The position numbers and the translations under genes are program-made. Of a stretch of DNA of 64,000 nt, positions 41,327-49,161 are shown in pieces. The notes below the pieces were generated by a model, which saw only the letters and a list, made by a program, of their open reading frames with translations, did not search any database and was not told the origin of the DNA. The stretch lies in NCBI GenBank assembly GCA_023228945.1, contig JALOAI010000009.1:116282-180281 (forward strand), in the 5' to 3' direction. Positions within the stretch are counted from its first letter, which is position 1, and each line of letters starts with the position of its first letter. The DNA comes from Pigmentiphaga sp. GTDB lineage: Bacteria > Pseudomonadota > Gammaproteobacteria > Burkholderiales > Burkholderiaceae_B.

Positions 41327-42013
41327 ATGCTCGACAAAATCCGGCCGGACGCATTCTCGGCACTCGAGGATATCCACGATGGCGCCACGGTGCTCGTTGG
41401 CGGGTTCGGCGGCGCCGGCCTTCCTTATGAGCTGGTACATGCGCTTATCGATCAAGGAGCCCGCGAACTCACGATCGTGAATAACAACTCGGGGACGGGG
41501 GTTAACGGCCTGGCGGCGTTGGTGGCCGCGGGCCGGGTACGAAAAATGATTTGCTCGTATCCCAAGGCGGCGGATCCCAAGGCGGATCCCAATATTTTCT
41601 TTCAGTGGTATCGCGCCGGGCGGATTGAGCTGGAGCTGGTTCCGCAGGGAACCATCGTCGAGCGCCTGAGGGCGGCGGCGGCCGGTTTGGGCGGGTTTTA
41701 TTGCCCAACGGCTGTGGGCACATTGTTGGCGGAAGGCAAGGAAGTGCGGATCCTCGACGGGAAGCCCTATCTGCTGGAGATGCCTTTGCGCGGCGATTTC
41801 GCACTGGTCAAAGCCTGGCAGGCCGACCGCTGGGGTAATCTCGTGTACCGGAAGGCAGCCCGCAATTTCAACCCCGTGATGGCCATGGCGGCCAAGGTAA
41901 CGATTGCCCAGGTTCACGAAACCGTTAAGTTGGGCCAAATCGATCCGGAGCATGTGGTAACACCCGGGGCTTTTGTTCAGCGGCTGGTTAGAATTCAAGG
42001 AACACATCCATGA
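41327..42013 (+). CDS. 3-oxoacid CoA-transferase subunit A (PcaI/ScoA type)
   Basis: 228 residues, 12 bases after the Bug gene. Family I CoA-transferase alpha subunit: IHDGATVLVGGFGGAGLPYELVHALIDQGARELTIVNNNSG with the Gly-rich GGFG loop, then EWYRAG-like FFQWYRAGRIELELVPQGTIVERLRAAAAGLGGFYCPTAVGT and DFALVKAWQADRWGNLVYRKAARNFNPVMAMAAKVTI. It forms a heterodimer with subunit B and moves CoA from succinyl-CoA to 3-oxoadipate, acetoacetate or a similar acid. The stop and the next start overlap by ATGA. Which acid is used cannot be decided without comparison to characterised PcaIJ/ScoAB proteins. Confidence 0.95.
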   Translation: MLDKIRPDAFSALEDIHDGATVLVGGFGGAGLPYELVHALIDQGARELTIVNNNSGTGVNGLAALVAAGRVRKMICSYPKAADPKADPNIFFQWYRAGRIELELVPQGTIVERLRAAAAGLGGFYCPTAVGTLLAEGKEVRILDGKPYLLEMPLRGDFALVKAWQADRWGNLVYRKAARNFNPVMAMAAKVTIAQVHETVKLGQIDPEHVVTPGAFVQRLVRIQGTHP

Positions 42014-42696
42014 GCGGGTTCAAAGACCGTGGCCGCAGCCGCCAGGAGTTGGCGCGGCGTGTGGCGGAAGATATTCAGGATGGCTGGTGCGTCAATCTGG
42101 GGATCGGCCTGCCGGAGCAGGTGGCCGCTTATCTATCGCCGGATAAAGATGTGCTTCTCCAAAGCGAGAACGGCCTGCTTGGCATGGGCAAGCCAGCCGC
42201 ACCTGAACAGATCGATTGGGATCTCATCAACGCGGGCAAGAAGCCCGTGACCCTGCTGGCCGGCGGTTGCTACTTTGACCACATGACGTCGTTCGCGATG
42301 ATGCGAGGTGGGCATCTGGATCTTTGCTTGTTGGGAGCGTTCCAGGTATCGGCGGCGGGCGATCTTGCCAATTGGTGGACGGGTGATCCGGGCGAGCTTC
42401 CGGCCGTGGGCGGCGCCATGGATCTGGTGGTGGGCGCGCGTCGGGTCCATGCCATCATGGACCACACGACGCGTGACGGGCGACCGAAGATCGTATCGAG
42501 GTGTTCGTATCCGCTGACGGGGCTTGGTGTCGTTGATCGTATCTATACCGACCTGGCGGTGATCGACGTGCTGGATGGCGAGTTGATCGTGAGCGAGATC
42601 GTCGAAACCCTGGACATGAATGGGCTGCAAGCCCGGACCGACGCGTTGTTGCGGGCAGCGGCGGATATGCGGGTCGTGCCGGTAGCTTCCGGCTGA
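42010..42696 (+). CDS. 3-oxoacid CoA-transferase subunit B (PcaJ/ScoB type)
   Basis: 228 residues. The beta subunit carries the catalytic Glu53 in LQSENGLLGMG, which forms the glutamyl-CoA thioester. The GIGLPEQVAAYL strand precedes it and CLLGAFQVSAAGDLANWW, GGAMDLVVGARRVHAIMDHTTRDG and KIVSRCSYPLTGLGVVDRIYTDLAVIDV follow, all standard for the family. It is coupled to subunit A by a four-base overlap. The convergent IclR gene ends 28 bases after its stop and is the likely regulator of this Bug-CoA-transferase unit, as PcaR-like IclR proteins control pcaIJ in other bacteria. Confidence 0.95.
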   Translation: MSGFKDRGRSRQELARRVAEDIQDGWCVNLGIGLPEQVAAYLSPDKDVLLQSENGLLGMGKPAAPEQIDWDLINAGKKPVTLLAGGCYFDHMTSFAMMRGGHLDLCLLGAFQVSAAGDLANWWTGDPGELPAVGGAMDLVVGARRVHAIMDHTTRDGRPKIVSRCSYPLTGLGVVDRIYTDLAVIDVLDGELIVSEIVETLDMNGLQARTDALLRAAADMRVVPVASG

Positions 42697-42724
42697 CCTG
42701 CGCCGGCCGATAGGCCGGAGTGCT

Positions 42725-43612
42725 TCACCGTGCGCCAGCACGTGCCTCATGGGATAGCGCGATGTTCGAGCCCGAGAGGGAGCGCAATTGAAGTATCAGC
42801 TTTCTCAGCAAGGGTAAGACCTCCTGCCGCAGGCTGTGATCGCTGTGGCGGTTGGCGTTCAGTACGCAACTGAACGCCGCCAAGGGGGCTCCCGGAACCG
42901 TCTTGAAAGGCATGGCAATCGCACAGACCTCGGACGATAAGCTGGCGTACGAGATACAACAGCCTTCTTGCCGGAACGAGGCAATGTCCGCCAGCAGCTT
43001 TTCGCCATATTGCGCCCAGGGCTCCGGCAGCTTGATGCGCAGCTCGTTGATAATCGCCTGCCGGGTTTTGGCATCGCAGGCCGCGATGTAGGCATGGCCG
43101 ATGGCGGTTCCCAGGAGCGGCACCGAGAGCCCGACATCCGCGGAGCGGGATTCGAAGCGGTCCGGGCTCTTGCACACTTCAACGTAGGTCATATTCAGGC
43201 GGTCGCGCACGCCCAGGCAGACCGCGCCACCGATCTCGCGATCAAGTTCGGCCATGAAGGGCCTGGCCATTTGGCGCAGTTGCAGGTGGGTCAAAAGCGG
43301 GTAACCCATGGCCAGGACGGCCGAACCCAGCCGATAGTGCCGGGAGGGGCGATCGACATCGAGGTAGCCCAGGCTCACCAGAGTGTAGGTAAGGCGGGAA
43401 ACCGTGGCTTTGTCGAAGCCGGTTTGTTGGACGATGTCCTTGTTGGCCAGTGTCGGCGACTCGGCGCTGAAGCACCGCAGCACCGCCAAACCCTTGCCGA
43501 GCGTCATGGCGAACTGGGGATCGCCCCTGAAGCTTTCGAGCGCCTGGGAAGGGTCTTTGAAGCGCTGAAATTGTTCGCGCTGTTCGGGCCGTCTGCCTTT
43601 GCCATGAACCAT
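42725..43612 (-). CDS. IclR-family regulator (PcaR/PcaU-like)
   Basis: 295 residues from MVHGKGRRPEQR, an ATG with GGAGAGGG just upstream; another ATG five codons earlier is possible. The winged helix (about 45-100) has GKGLAVLRCFSAESPTLANKDIVQQTGFDKATVSRLTYTLVSLGYL, and RHYRLGSAVLAMGYPLL follows as in PcaR-type IclR proteins. The effector domain shows VCLGVRDRLNMTYVEVCKSP and GTAIGHAYIAACDAKTR. PcaR-type proteins activate genes for beta-ketoadipate CoA transfer. Here the neighbouring genes on the other strand encode exactly such a transferase, which supports that role. Confidence 0.92.
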   Translation of the reverse strand: MVHGKGRRPEQREQFQRFKDPSQALESFRGDPQFAMTLGKGLAVLRCFSAESPTLANKDIVQQTGFDKATVSRLTYTLVSLGYLDVDRPSRHYRLGSAVLAMGYPLLTHLQLRQMARPFMAELDREIGGAVCLGVRDRLNMTYVEVCKSPDRFESRSADVGLSVPLLGTAIGHAYIAACDAKTRQAIINELRIKLPEPWAQYGEKLLADIASFRQEGCCISYASLSSEVCAIAMPFKTVPGAPLAAFSCVLNANRHSDHSLRQEVLPLLRKLILQLRSLSGSNIALSHEARAGAR

Positions 43613-43666
43613 CCCACCCTCTCCCATGAAAAACGGCGCCCTTGACATGGGCGCCGCCTGAGGAAA

Positions 43667-43690
43667 GGCTGGCGCCCGCGAGCGCCAGCC
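43667..43690 (-). terminator. Hairpin after the cyclase gene
   Basis: GGCTGGCGC pairs perfectly with GCGCCAGCC around a six-base loop, 20 bases after the cyclase stop on the minus strand. Only a short T stretch follows, so it may be a weak terminator separating the iorAB-cyclase unit from the IclR gene. Confidence 0.55.
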
Positions 43691-43710
43691 AGCCCGGAAC
43701 GACAGGCCGA

Positions 43711-44496
43711 TCAGCCCTGCGGCACCAACGCCAGCACGCGCAGCGGGCTGCCCGAGCCGTTCTTGATCTTGAGCGGAGCCGCCAGCACCATGGCGCCGGT
43801 GGCGGGCAGTTGATCCAGGTTGGTGAGGCATTGCAGGCCGTAGCGGTTGGCGCCGTGCATCAGGGTGTGGCAGGGGTAGGGTGTTTCCCAGCTGAAGGAT
43901 TGGCCTGCGTCGGTGTTGATGGTTTCCACGCCGAAGCCCAGCACCTTGCGCTCTTCGGCCAGGAACTTGACCGCCGCGGCGTCGGGACCGGGAGTGTGCG
44001 GGCCGTCTTCACGCATGTTGACGTAGTCTTCCGGCATCTTGCGCTTGGACCAGTCGGTGCGGAACAGCAGCCAGGCGCCTTCGGGGATGCGGCCGTGTTT
44101 GTCTTCCCAGGCCTTGAGGAAGTCGACCGTGAGGATCCAGTCGTTGTTGGCGGCGACTTCGGCCGAGGCATCCACCACCACGGCGGGGGCCAGGAAGACC
44201 TCGGGCGGGATGGTGTCGACGGTGTTCTTGGGAAAATCCTTGCCCGATACCCAGTGGATGGGCGCATCGAAGTGCGTGCCGGTGTGTTCGCCACAGGAGA
44301 AGTTGTTCCAGTACCAGGCCGGACCGTTTTCGTCGTACTGCGAGATGGTTTCTTGCTTGAAAGCCCAGACTTGGCCGAACTGGGGCGGCAGTTGCAGCGC
44401 GGGGAAGTCGGGCGACAGGGTTTGGGTGAGGTCGACGATCTTGATCTTGCCGCTGGCGAGATCGGTCGCGAAACTGGCGAGAGAAGCCGTAGTCAT
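43711..44496 (-). CDS. Cyclase family protein (kynurenine formamidase-like, PF04199)
   Basis: 261 residues from MTTASLASFATDL. The family metal motif is complete: the H-x-G-T-H-x-D-x-P-x-H-W signature appears as CGEHTGTHFDAPIHWVSG (about 66-83), which binds the metal. Upstream is IVDLTQTLSPDFPALQLP and later DAGQSFSWETPYPCHTLMHGANRYGLQCLTNLDQLPATGAMVLAAPLKIKNGSGSPLRVLALV. Relatives hydrolyse N-formylkynurenine, isatin or cyclic amides. It is 78 bases downstream of iorB in the same direction. An isatin- or kynurenine-type hydrolase beside an indolepyruvate oxidoreductase would fit breakdown of an indole or aryl amino acid derivative, but this is inference. Confidence 0.9.
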   Translation of the reverse strand: MTTASLASFATDLASGKIKIVDLTQTLSPDFPALQLPPQFGQVWAFKQETISQYDENGPAWYWNNFSCGEHTGTHFDAPIHWVSGKDFPKNTVDTIPPEVFLAPAVVVDASAEVAANNDWILTVDFLKAWEDKHGRIPEGAWLLFRTDWSKRKMPEDYVNMREDGPHTPGPDAAAVKFLAEERKVLGFGVETINTDAGQSFSWETPYPCHTLMHGANRYGLQCLTNLDQLPATGAMVLAAPLKIKNGSGSPLRVLALVPQG

Positions 44497-44574
44497 GAGC
44501 GATTCCGTACGAAGGTTGGATGAATTAACCACAAGGCCCAGCGTAACGCGCGTTACGCCGGGCGACAAGCCGGA

Positions 44575-46083
44575 TCAAGCCAGCGCGTGCTGCGCCAGGC
44601 CCGCCCGGAGTTTGTTGCCATGCTCATCGGCCAGGGCGGCTGCGCAAAGGTCGGCCAGCGTGGCGGGGGCCAGATGGTTGCCGGCGCGATCCACCGCCGC
44701 CATCAGGGTTTCGTAGTTGGCCAGGCCGCGGGCGTGGGTGTCGCTATAGCCCTTGACGAGGCGTTGGCAGCGGGCGATCTCGATGGCCAGCGCCGGATTG
44801 GCGCGCGAGGCGGTTTCGATGCGTCGCAGCCAGCCTTCGATGCGATCGGTTTCTACCTTGAAGCGCAGGGTGCTGCGACGAATCGCCCGGAAGCGCGACA
44901 TGGTCCAGAGCAGCAGATACCCATGCAGGGAGTTGGTGGTGATCACGCGGCCCTTTTGCGTGAAATGGCGCACGATGCGATTGGCCCAATTGGGCTTGAG
45001 CAGCCAGCGCCCCAGACCGGCGGGCATGGTCTCGGCGATTTCCTCCAGACGCGGGTGCATGTACTCATTGACCGACAGGAGCTGATCGGGTTGGGCGCGT
45101 ACTTCGGCGCGCACGCGGGCGAACCGGGTGTCGCGGATCTTCAGGTCGGCCACGCGGATGGTGTCTTCGTACGCCATCCACAACGCCAGATGGCGCGCGG
45201 TTTCGCACAGCAGTTCGTGCTGCTCGGTGTCGGGCCAGTTCTTGACCTGCGCCAGGCGATCGAGGTAGAGGGCGGCGTAGGCCGGGTCCTGATAATCGAT
45301 CGTGCGGCGGACGCCTTCGATGAGATAGGGATGGGCCGCCGCCGGAAACTCTAGATTGATGCGCTGGATCAGCTCGGCGACTTTGCGGTGGCGCGGCTGC
45401 GGCGTAGGCGGGGTGGGGACTTTGTGCCGGGCGTCGGGCACGGCGAGGTCGCCGCCCGCCTCGGCCTTGCCGAAGGCGGCGCCAAAGGCCTTGAGACTGG
45501 CCTTGACGCCGACGCCGCCGCGCTCGATGGTGGCTTCGAACTGCGCGCGGCTGAAGGGCAGGGTGCCGGTGGCGGCCAGGGCGCCGAACAGCACCGCGCT
45601 GATCACGCTACCGTTGGCTTCGGCCGTGCTCGCCATGTCGAAGAAGATGGCGCGCTTGGCTGCCTGGCGCGAGCGGCCGAGCAGTTTTTCGCTATCGACC
45701 CGGCCGTCGCCCATGGCCATTTTTTCGGTGATGGAATGCACGCGGTGGGTGGAGCCCACCAGGGTGGTGCGGTCGGGCGTGACCAGCCCGCGCTGCACGG
45801 CCCGCCCGGCTTCCATCAGCTCGGAGGCGAGGACGACGTCGACGTCGCCCGGGGTTGGCATCAGGGCCAGGATGGGCTCCTGGCCGTCGGCTTCGGCCGT
45901 GGCCCGGGGATAGAGCTCGACGTAATAAATAGTGGCGCCGGTGCGCTGCGCCACCCCGGGCACCGAGGTGGTTTGGGCGTAGTAGCCGTTATGTTCGCCC
46001 AGGTCGACGATCCAGTCGGCCAGAACGCCGCCGCCTTCGCCGCCCATGGCGAGAATGGCGATCTTGATGGGATTGGCTGCCAT
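44575..46083 (-). CDS. iorB: Indolepyruvate ferredoxin oxidoreductase, beta-type subunit
   Basis: 502 residues. The first 200 residues are the pyruvate-ferredoxin oxidoreductase gamma-type fold: IKIAILAMGGEGGGVLADWIVDLGEHNGYYAQTTSVPGVAQRTGATIYYVE, then DVDVVLASELMEAGRAVQRG and GVGVKASLKAFGAAF. A long helical extension (about 240-500) with PYLIEGVRRTIDYQDPAYAALYLDRL follows, as in the long IorB proteins of Proteobacteria. It works with the IorA product encoded 31 bases upstream to oxidise arylpyruvates to acyl-CoA esters, passing electrons to ferredoxin. CoA binds at this subunit. The cyclase gene follows. Confidence 0.92.
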   Translation of the reverse strand: MAANPIKIAILAMGGEGGGVLADWIVDLGEHNGYYAQTTSVPGVAQRTGATIYYVELYPRATAEADGQEPILALMPTPGDVDVVLASELMEAGRAVQRGLVTPDRTTLVGSTHRVHSITEKMAMGDGRVDSEKLLGRSRQAAKRAIFFDMASTAEANGSVISAVLFGALAATGTLPFSRAQFEATIERGGVGVKASLKAFGAAFGKAEAGGDLAVPDARHKVPTPPTPQPRHRKVAELIQRINLEFPAAAHPYLIEGVRRTIDYQDPAYAALYLDRLAQVKNWPDTEQHELLCETARHLALWMAYEDTIRVADLKIRDTRFARVRAEVRAQPDQLLSVNEYMHPRLEEIAETMPAGLGRWLLKPNWANRIVRHFTQKGRVITTNSLHGYLLLWTMSRFRAIRRSTLRFKVETDRIEGWLRRIETASRANPALAIEIARCQRLVKGYSDTHARGLANYETLMAAVDRAGNHLAPATLADLCAAALADEHGNKLRAGLAQHALA

Positions 46084-46114
46084 TGCGATTCTCTTGTGTC
46101 GTTAGCGATGGGAG

Positions 46115-48295
46115 TTAAAAGGCGTAGCGTTCGCGGCGGCGGGAGTCGCGGCCTTGCAGCCAGCCGATGACCTTGCCGCGGATGCGTTCGCGGGTGACTT
46201 CCCATTTGGTGGGGTTGCTGACGATGTTGGCCCGGTAGAACGAAGGGCACAGCACGGCGGCGTGCGAGACTTCGCCGCACAGGCCGCAGCCCACGCAGCT
46301 ATCGATCACGCTGGCCACCGGGTCGGCGCGCAGGGGATCGGGATTGGGTTTGATCGTCAGCGAGGGGCAGCCCGACAGGCGGATGCAGGAATGGTCGCCG
46401 GTGCAGGTATCGGGGTCGACGCCAAAGCGCTCGCGCACCACGCGTTCGCCCTTGGCCAGCGCGGCGCGTTGCTGCGGCTTGATGCGGCGCTGCTTGTTCA
46501 GCATGCACTCGCTTTGCGCGATCAGCACCTTGGGCCCTTGGGTATCGGTGGTGAGGGCTTCTTTGAGCACCTTGCGCATGCCGGCGACGTCGTAGGTGCG
46601 TTCCACCTTGCGGACCCACTTCACGCCGACGCCGCGCACCGCGGTTTCGATCTCGTTGCCGGTCTCGCGCGAGCGGTTGACGGCGCGCGAGGACAGGATG
46701 TCCTGGCCGCCGGTGGCCGCGGTGTAGTTGTTGTCGACGATGATGTTGAGGTTGTTGCTGCGGTTGAATACCGCATTGGCGATGCCGCTGGTCAGTCCGT
46801 TGTGCCAGAAGCCGCCGTCGCCCATCACGGCGATGGCGCGCCGGCCGTCGGGCACGTTGAAGGCCGCCGCTCCCGCCGCGCCCAGGCCATAGCCCATGGT
46901 GGTGTTGCCCAGGTTGAAGGGCGGCAGGATGGAGAACAGGTGGCAGCCGATATCGGCGCTGACGTGGTGCGGGCCGAGCTCGCGTTCCACCAGCTTGAGC
47001 GCCGAGAAGATGGGGCGCTCGGGGCAGCCGGTACAGAAGCCGGGCGGGCGGCCCTGGACGACGTCGTTCAGATCGGCGGTGTCGACCGCGGCGACGGGAT
47101 CCGGTGCGGCGGGCGCGGGAGCCTGTGCGATCGGGATGGTTTTGGCCACCGGCGCGACGGGTTCGAGCATGCCGTAGCGCTCGGCGAACTGGCGCAGGCC
47201 TTTCATCATCACGGCGGTGGCGTATTCGCCGGCGACCGGGAAGATGTCTTTGCCGTGCAGGGTGGTTTTACAGTCGGCCAGGCGCAGGATGTTGCCGATG
47301 TTCTGCTCGAGGAAGTTGGGCTGGCCTTCTTCGACCATGATCACCGCGCGCTTGTCGCTGCAGAAATGCAGCACTTCGGTGTCGATCACCGGATAGGCCA
47401 CGTTCATCACGTACAGCGGGATCTTGCTGTTGCCGTAGACGTCGGCCAGACCCAGGCGTTCGAGGGCGCGGATCAGGGTGTTGTACGAGCCGCCCTGGAC
47501 GATGATGCCGATGTCGGCGGCGCCTTCGTTGAAGAACTCGTTCAGGCGGTTGTCTTCGATGTAGCGCACGGCGGCGGGCCAGCGCTTGTTGATTTTTTCC
47601 TGCTCGTGCAGGAAGCTGGCTGGCGGCAGCACGATGCGATCGATGTCGCGGCGCGGGTTCTCGACCGCATCCTTGATCGTGAACTCGGGGCGGCGGTTGC
47701 TTTCGGCCGTGAACTGGCCGTGCACGTGACAGGCGCGGATGCGCAATTGCAGCATCACCGGGGTGTTGCTGGCCTCGGAGAGTTCAAAGCCCTGCTTGAC
47801 CGCCTTGACGATGCTGGGCAGGTTGGGGCGCGGATCGAGCAGCCACATCTGCGACTTCATGGCGAAGGCGTGGCTGCGCTCCTGCATGATGGAGGAGCCC
47901 TCGCCGTAGTCTTCGCCGACGATCACCAAGGCGCCGCCGGTGACGCCGCCCGAGGCCAGGTTGGCCAGGGCGTCGGAGGCGACGTTGGTGCCCACGGTGG
48001 ACTTGAACGTGACGGCGCCGCGCAGCGGATAGTTGACCGACGCCGCCAGGGTGGCGGCGGCGGTAGCTTCGCTGGCGCTGTTCTCGAAGCGGATGCCGTA
48101 CTCGGACAGGATGTCCTGCGCATCGGCCAGGACGTCCATCAGGTGTGAAATCGGCGCCCCCTGGTAGCCCGCCACATAGGAAACGCCGGATTCGAGCAAT
48201 GCCTTGGTCACGGCCAGGATGCCCTCGCCGTTGAATACCTCGCCTTGACCCAGGCGCAGCTTCTCGACTTCTTTGACAAAGGATCTTTCGGCCAT
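46115..48295 (-). CDS. iorA: Indolepyruvate ferredoxin oxidoreductase, alpha-type subunit
   Basis: 726 residues. The PYR-like domain begins VSYVAGYQGAPISHLMDVL, and the thiamine-diphosphate motif GDGGFWHNGLTSGIANAVFNRSNNLNIIVDNNYTA (GDG to NN, about 480-515) is complete. The TPP domain also has GFCTGCPERPIFSALK with the Cys pair of this family. The C-terminus binds two [4Fe-4S] clusters through CTGDHSCIRLSGCP and CVGCGLCGEVSHAAVLCP. It decarboxylates 2-oxo acids derived from aromatic amino acids, giving arylacetyl-CoA. It heads the iorA-iorB-cyclase unit and faces a MarR gene across a perfect 22-base palindrome. Confidence 0.94.
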   Translation of the reverse strand: MAERSFVKEVEKLRLGQGEVFNGEGILAVTKALLESGVSYVAGYQGAPISHLMDVLADAQDILSEYGIRFENSASEATAAATLAASVNYPLRGAVTFKSTVGTNVASDALANLASGGVTGGALVIVGEDYGEGSSIMQERSHAFAMKSQMWLLDPRPNLPSIVKAVKQGFELSEASNTPVMLQLRIRACHVHGQFTAESNRRPEFTIKDAVENPRRDIDRIVLPPASFLHEQEKINKRWPAAVRYIEDNRLNEFFNEGAADIGIIVQGGSYNTLIRALERLGLADVYGNSKIPLYVMNVAYPVIDTEVLHFCSDKRAVIMVEEGQPNFLEQNIGNILRLADCKTTLHGKDIFPVAGEYATAVMMKGLRQFAERYGMLEPVAPVAKTIPIAQAPAPAAPDPVAAVDTADLNDVVQGRPPGFCTGCPERPIFSALKLVERELGPHHVSADIGCHLFSILPPFNLGNTTMGYGLGAAGAAAFNVPDGRRAIAVMGDGGFWHNGLTSGIANAVFNRSNNLNIIVDNNYTAATGGQDILSSRAVNRSRETGNEIETAVRGVGVKWVRKVERTYDVAGMRKVLKEALTTDTQGPKVLIAQSECMLNKQRRIKPQQRAALAKGERVVRERFGVDPDTCTGDHSCIRLSGCPSLTIKPNPDPLRADPVASVIDSCVGCGLCGEVSHAAVLCPSFYRANIVSNPTKWEVTRERIRGKVIGWLQGRDSRRRERYAF

Positions 48296-48350
48296 GTCAA
48301 ACCTCGCTGTAATGGTGATGAGTCATCAATCTGCAAACAGTGTAATCTTA

Positions 48351-48372
48351 TTTGGATAATAATATATCCAAA
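48351..48372. promoter_or_regulatory. 22-base palindrome, probable MarR operator
   Basis: TTTGGATA and TATCCAAA, perfect inverted arms separated by ATAATA, lie between the divergent iorA and marR genes, 56 bases before iorA. The size and AT-rich symmetry suit a MarR dimer, which would then control both genes. Confidence 0.7.
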
Positions 48373-48509
48373 ATCATGGTTTTCCATAGGTTTGGCAAAA
48401 TCCCGGGTTTACCTCTGCCAGGCGACGGGCATGCAGGGGTGGCGCGTTGATGTCACAATATCTAGCTGTTGCTTTCCGGACACGTGTTGTGACATCTCCC
48501 ACTACGCTT

Positions 48510-48980
48510 ATGGCCGATCCCGCCAGCCCGCCCGAAGCCCCGATGTCCGGGGCCGCCTTTGTCGACGATTACCTGCTCGCGCTGCTGGCCCAGGCCAGCC
48601 AGCTCGTCTCCAACGAGTTCCACCAGGTGGTGATGGAACACGGCCTGTCGGTCAGCGAATGGCGGGTCATGTCGTCGCTGGCCGGCGGCAAGCCGATCAG
48701 CATTGGCGGCCTGGCCTTGATTTCCGTAACCAAACAGCCCACCGTCACCCGATTGCTGGAGCGCATGATTCTCAAGGGTCACGTCGAGCGCGTGACGCAT
48801 TCGGGCGATCGCCGCGTCAATCTGGTGTGCATTACGCCGCAGGGCCAGGAAATGGTTGCCGCCTTGATGATCAAGGCGAAAGAGCACGAGGCCCGGGTGT
48901 TCGAACCCTTTGGCGGCGAGCGCACCGAGATTCTCAAAAGCATGCTGCGCGATATCATTGCGCAGCATCGGCCTGGGTAG
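48510..48980 (+). CDS. MarR-family regulator
   Basis: 156 residues from the chosen ATG (MADPASPPEAP). The frame is open 21 codons further upstream to a TTG/ATG pair, but none of the candidates has a clear ribosome site. The winged helix (about 45-115) reads GLSVSEWRVMSSLAGGKPISIGGLALISVTKQPTVTRLLERMILKGHVERVTHSGDRRVNLVCITPQG, with the DRR wing tip typical of MarR proteins. Helices on both sides form the dimer interface. It is divergent from iorA with a shared palindrome between, so it most likely represses iorAB-cyclase and itself until an aromatic acid binds. Confidence 0.9.
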   Translation: MADPASPPEAPMSGAAFVDDYLLALLAQASQLVSNEFHQVVMEHGLSVSEWRVMSSLAGGKPISIGGLALISVTKQPTVTRLLERMILKGHVERVTHSGDRRVNLVCITPQGQEMVAALMIKAKEHEARVFEPFGGERTEILKSMLRDIIAQHRPG

Positions 48981-49035
48981 GCGTCAACGCGCTGGCCGCT
49001 CGGGAACTCCGGCGGCCCGGGTGCTCCGGTTGCCT

Positions 49036-49107
49036 GATGGCCCGATGGCCCGATGGCCCGATGGCCCGATGGCCCGATGGCCCGATGGCCCGATGGCCCG
49101 ATGGCCC
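49036..49107. repeat. Nine perfect tandem copies of an octamer (GATGGCCC)
   Basis: Nine uninterrupted copies of the 8-base unit occupy 72 bases between the convergent marR and glycosyltransferase genes, 55 bases beyond each stop. Because 8 is not a multiple of 3, all three frames read the same eight-residue peptide cycle. Perfect copies suggest recent change of copy number by slippage. The array is outside both genes as annotated. Just after it, GTGGCAGCTACAG occurs twice in a row near the glycosyltransferase stop. Confidence 0.95.
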
Positions 49108-49161
49108 GGGGCTGGCCGCACCAGCGCCGCCGGCCGGGCGTGGCAGCTACAGCCGTGGCAG

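Noticed and set aside
46154..48148. A 664-codon open frame on the plus strand
   Set aside because: Antisense shadow of iorA; no ribosome site or recognisable fold, and composition typical of complementary frames.
49036..49107. CRISPR array
   Set aside because: Repeats are 8 bases long and contiguous, with no spacers; no cas genes nearby. No other CRISPR-like pattern was found.
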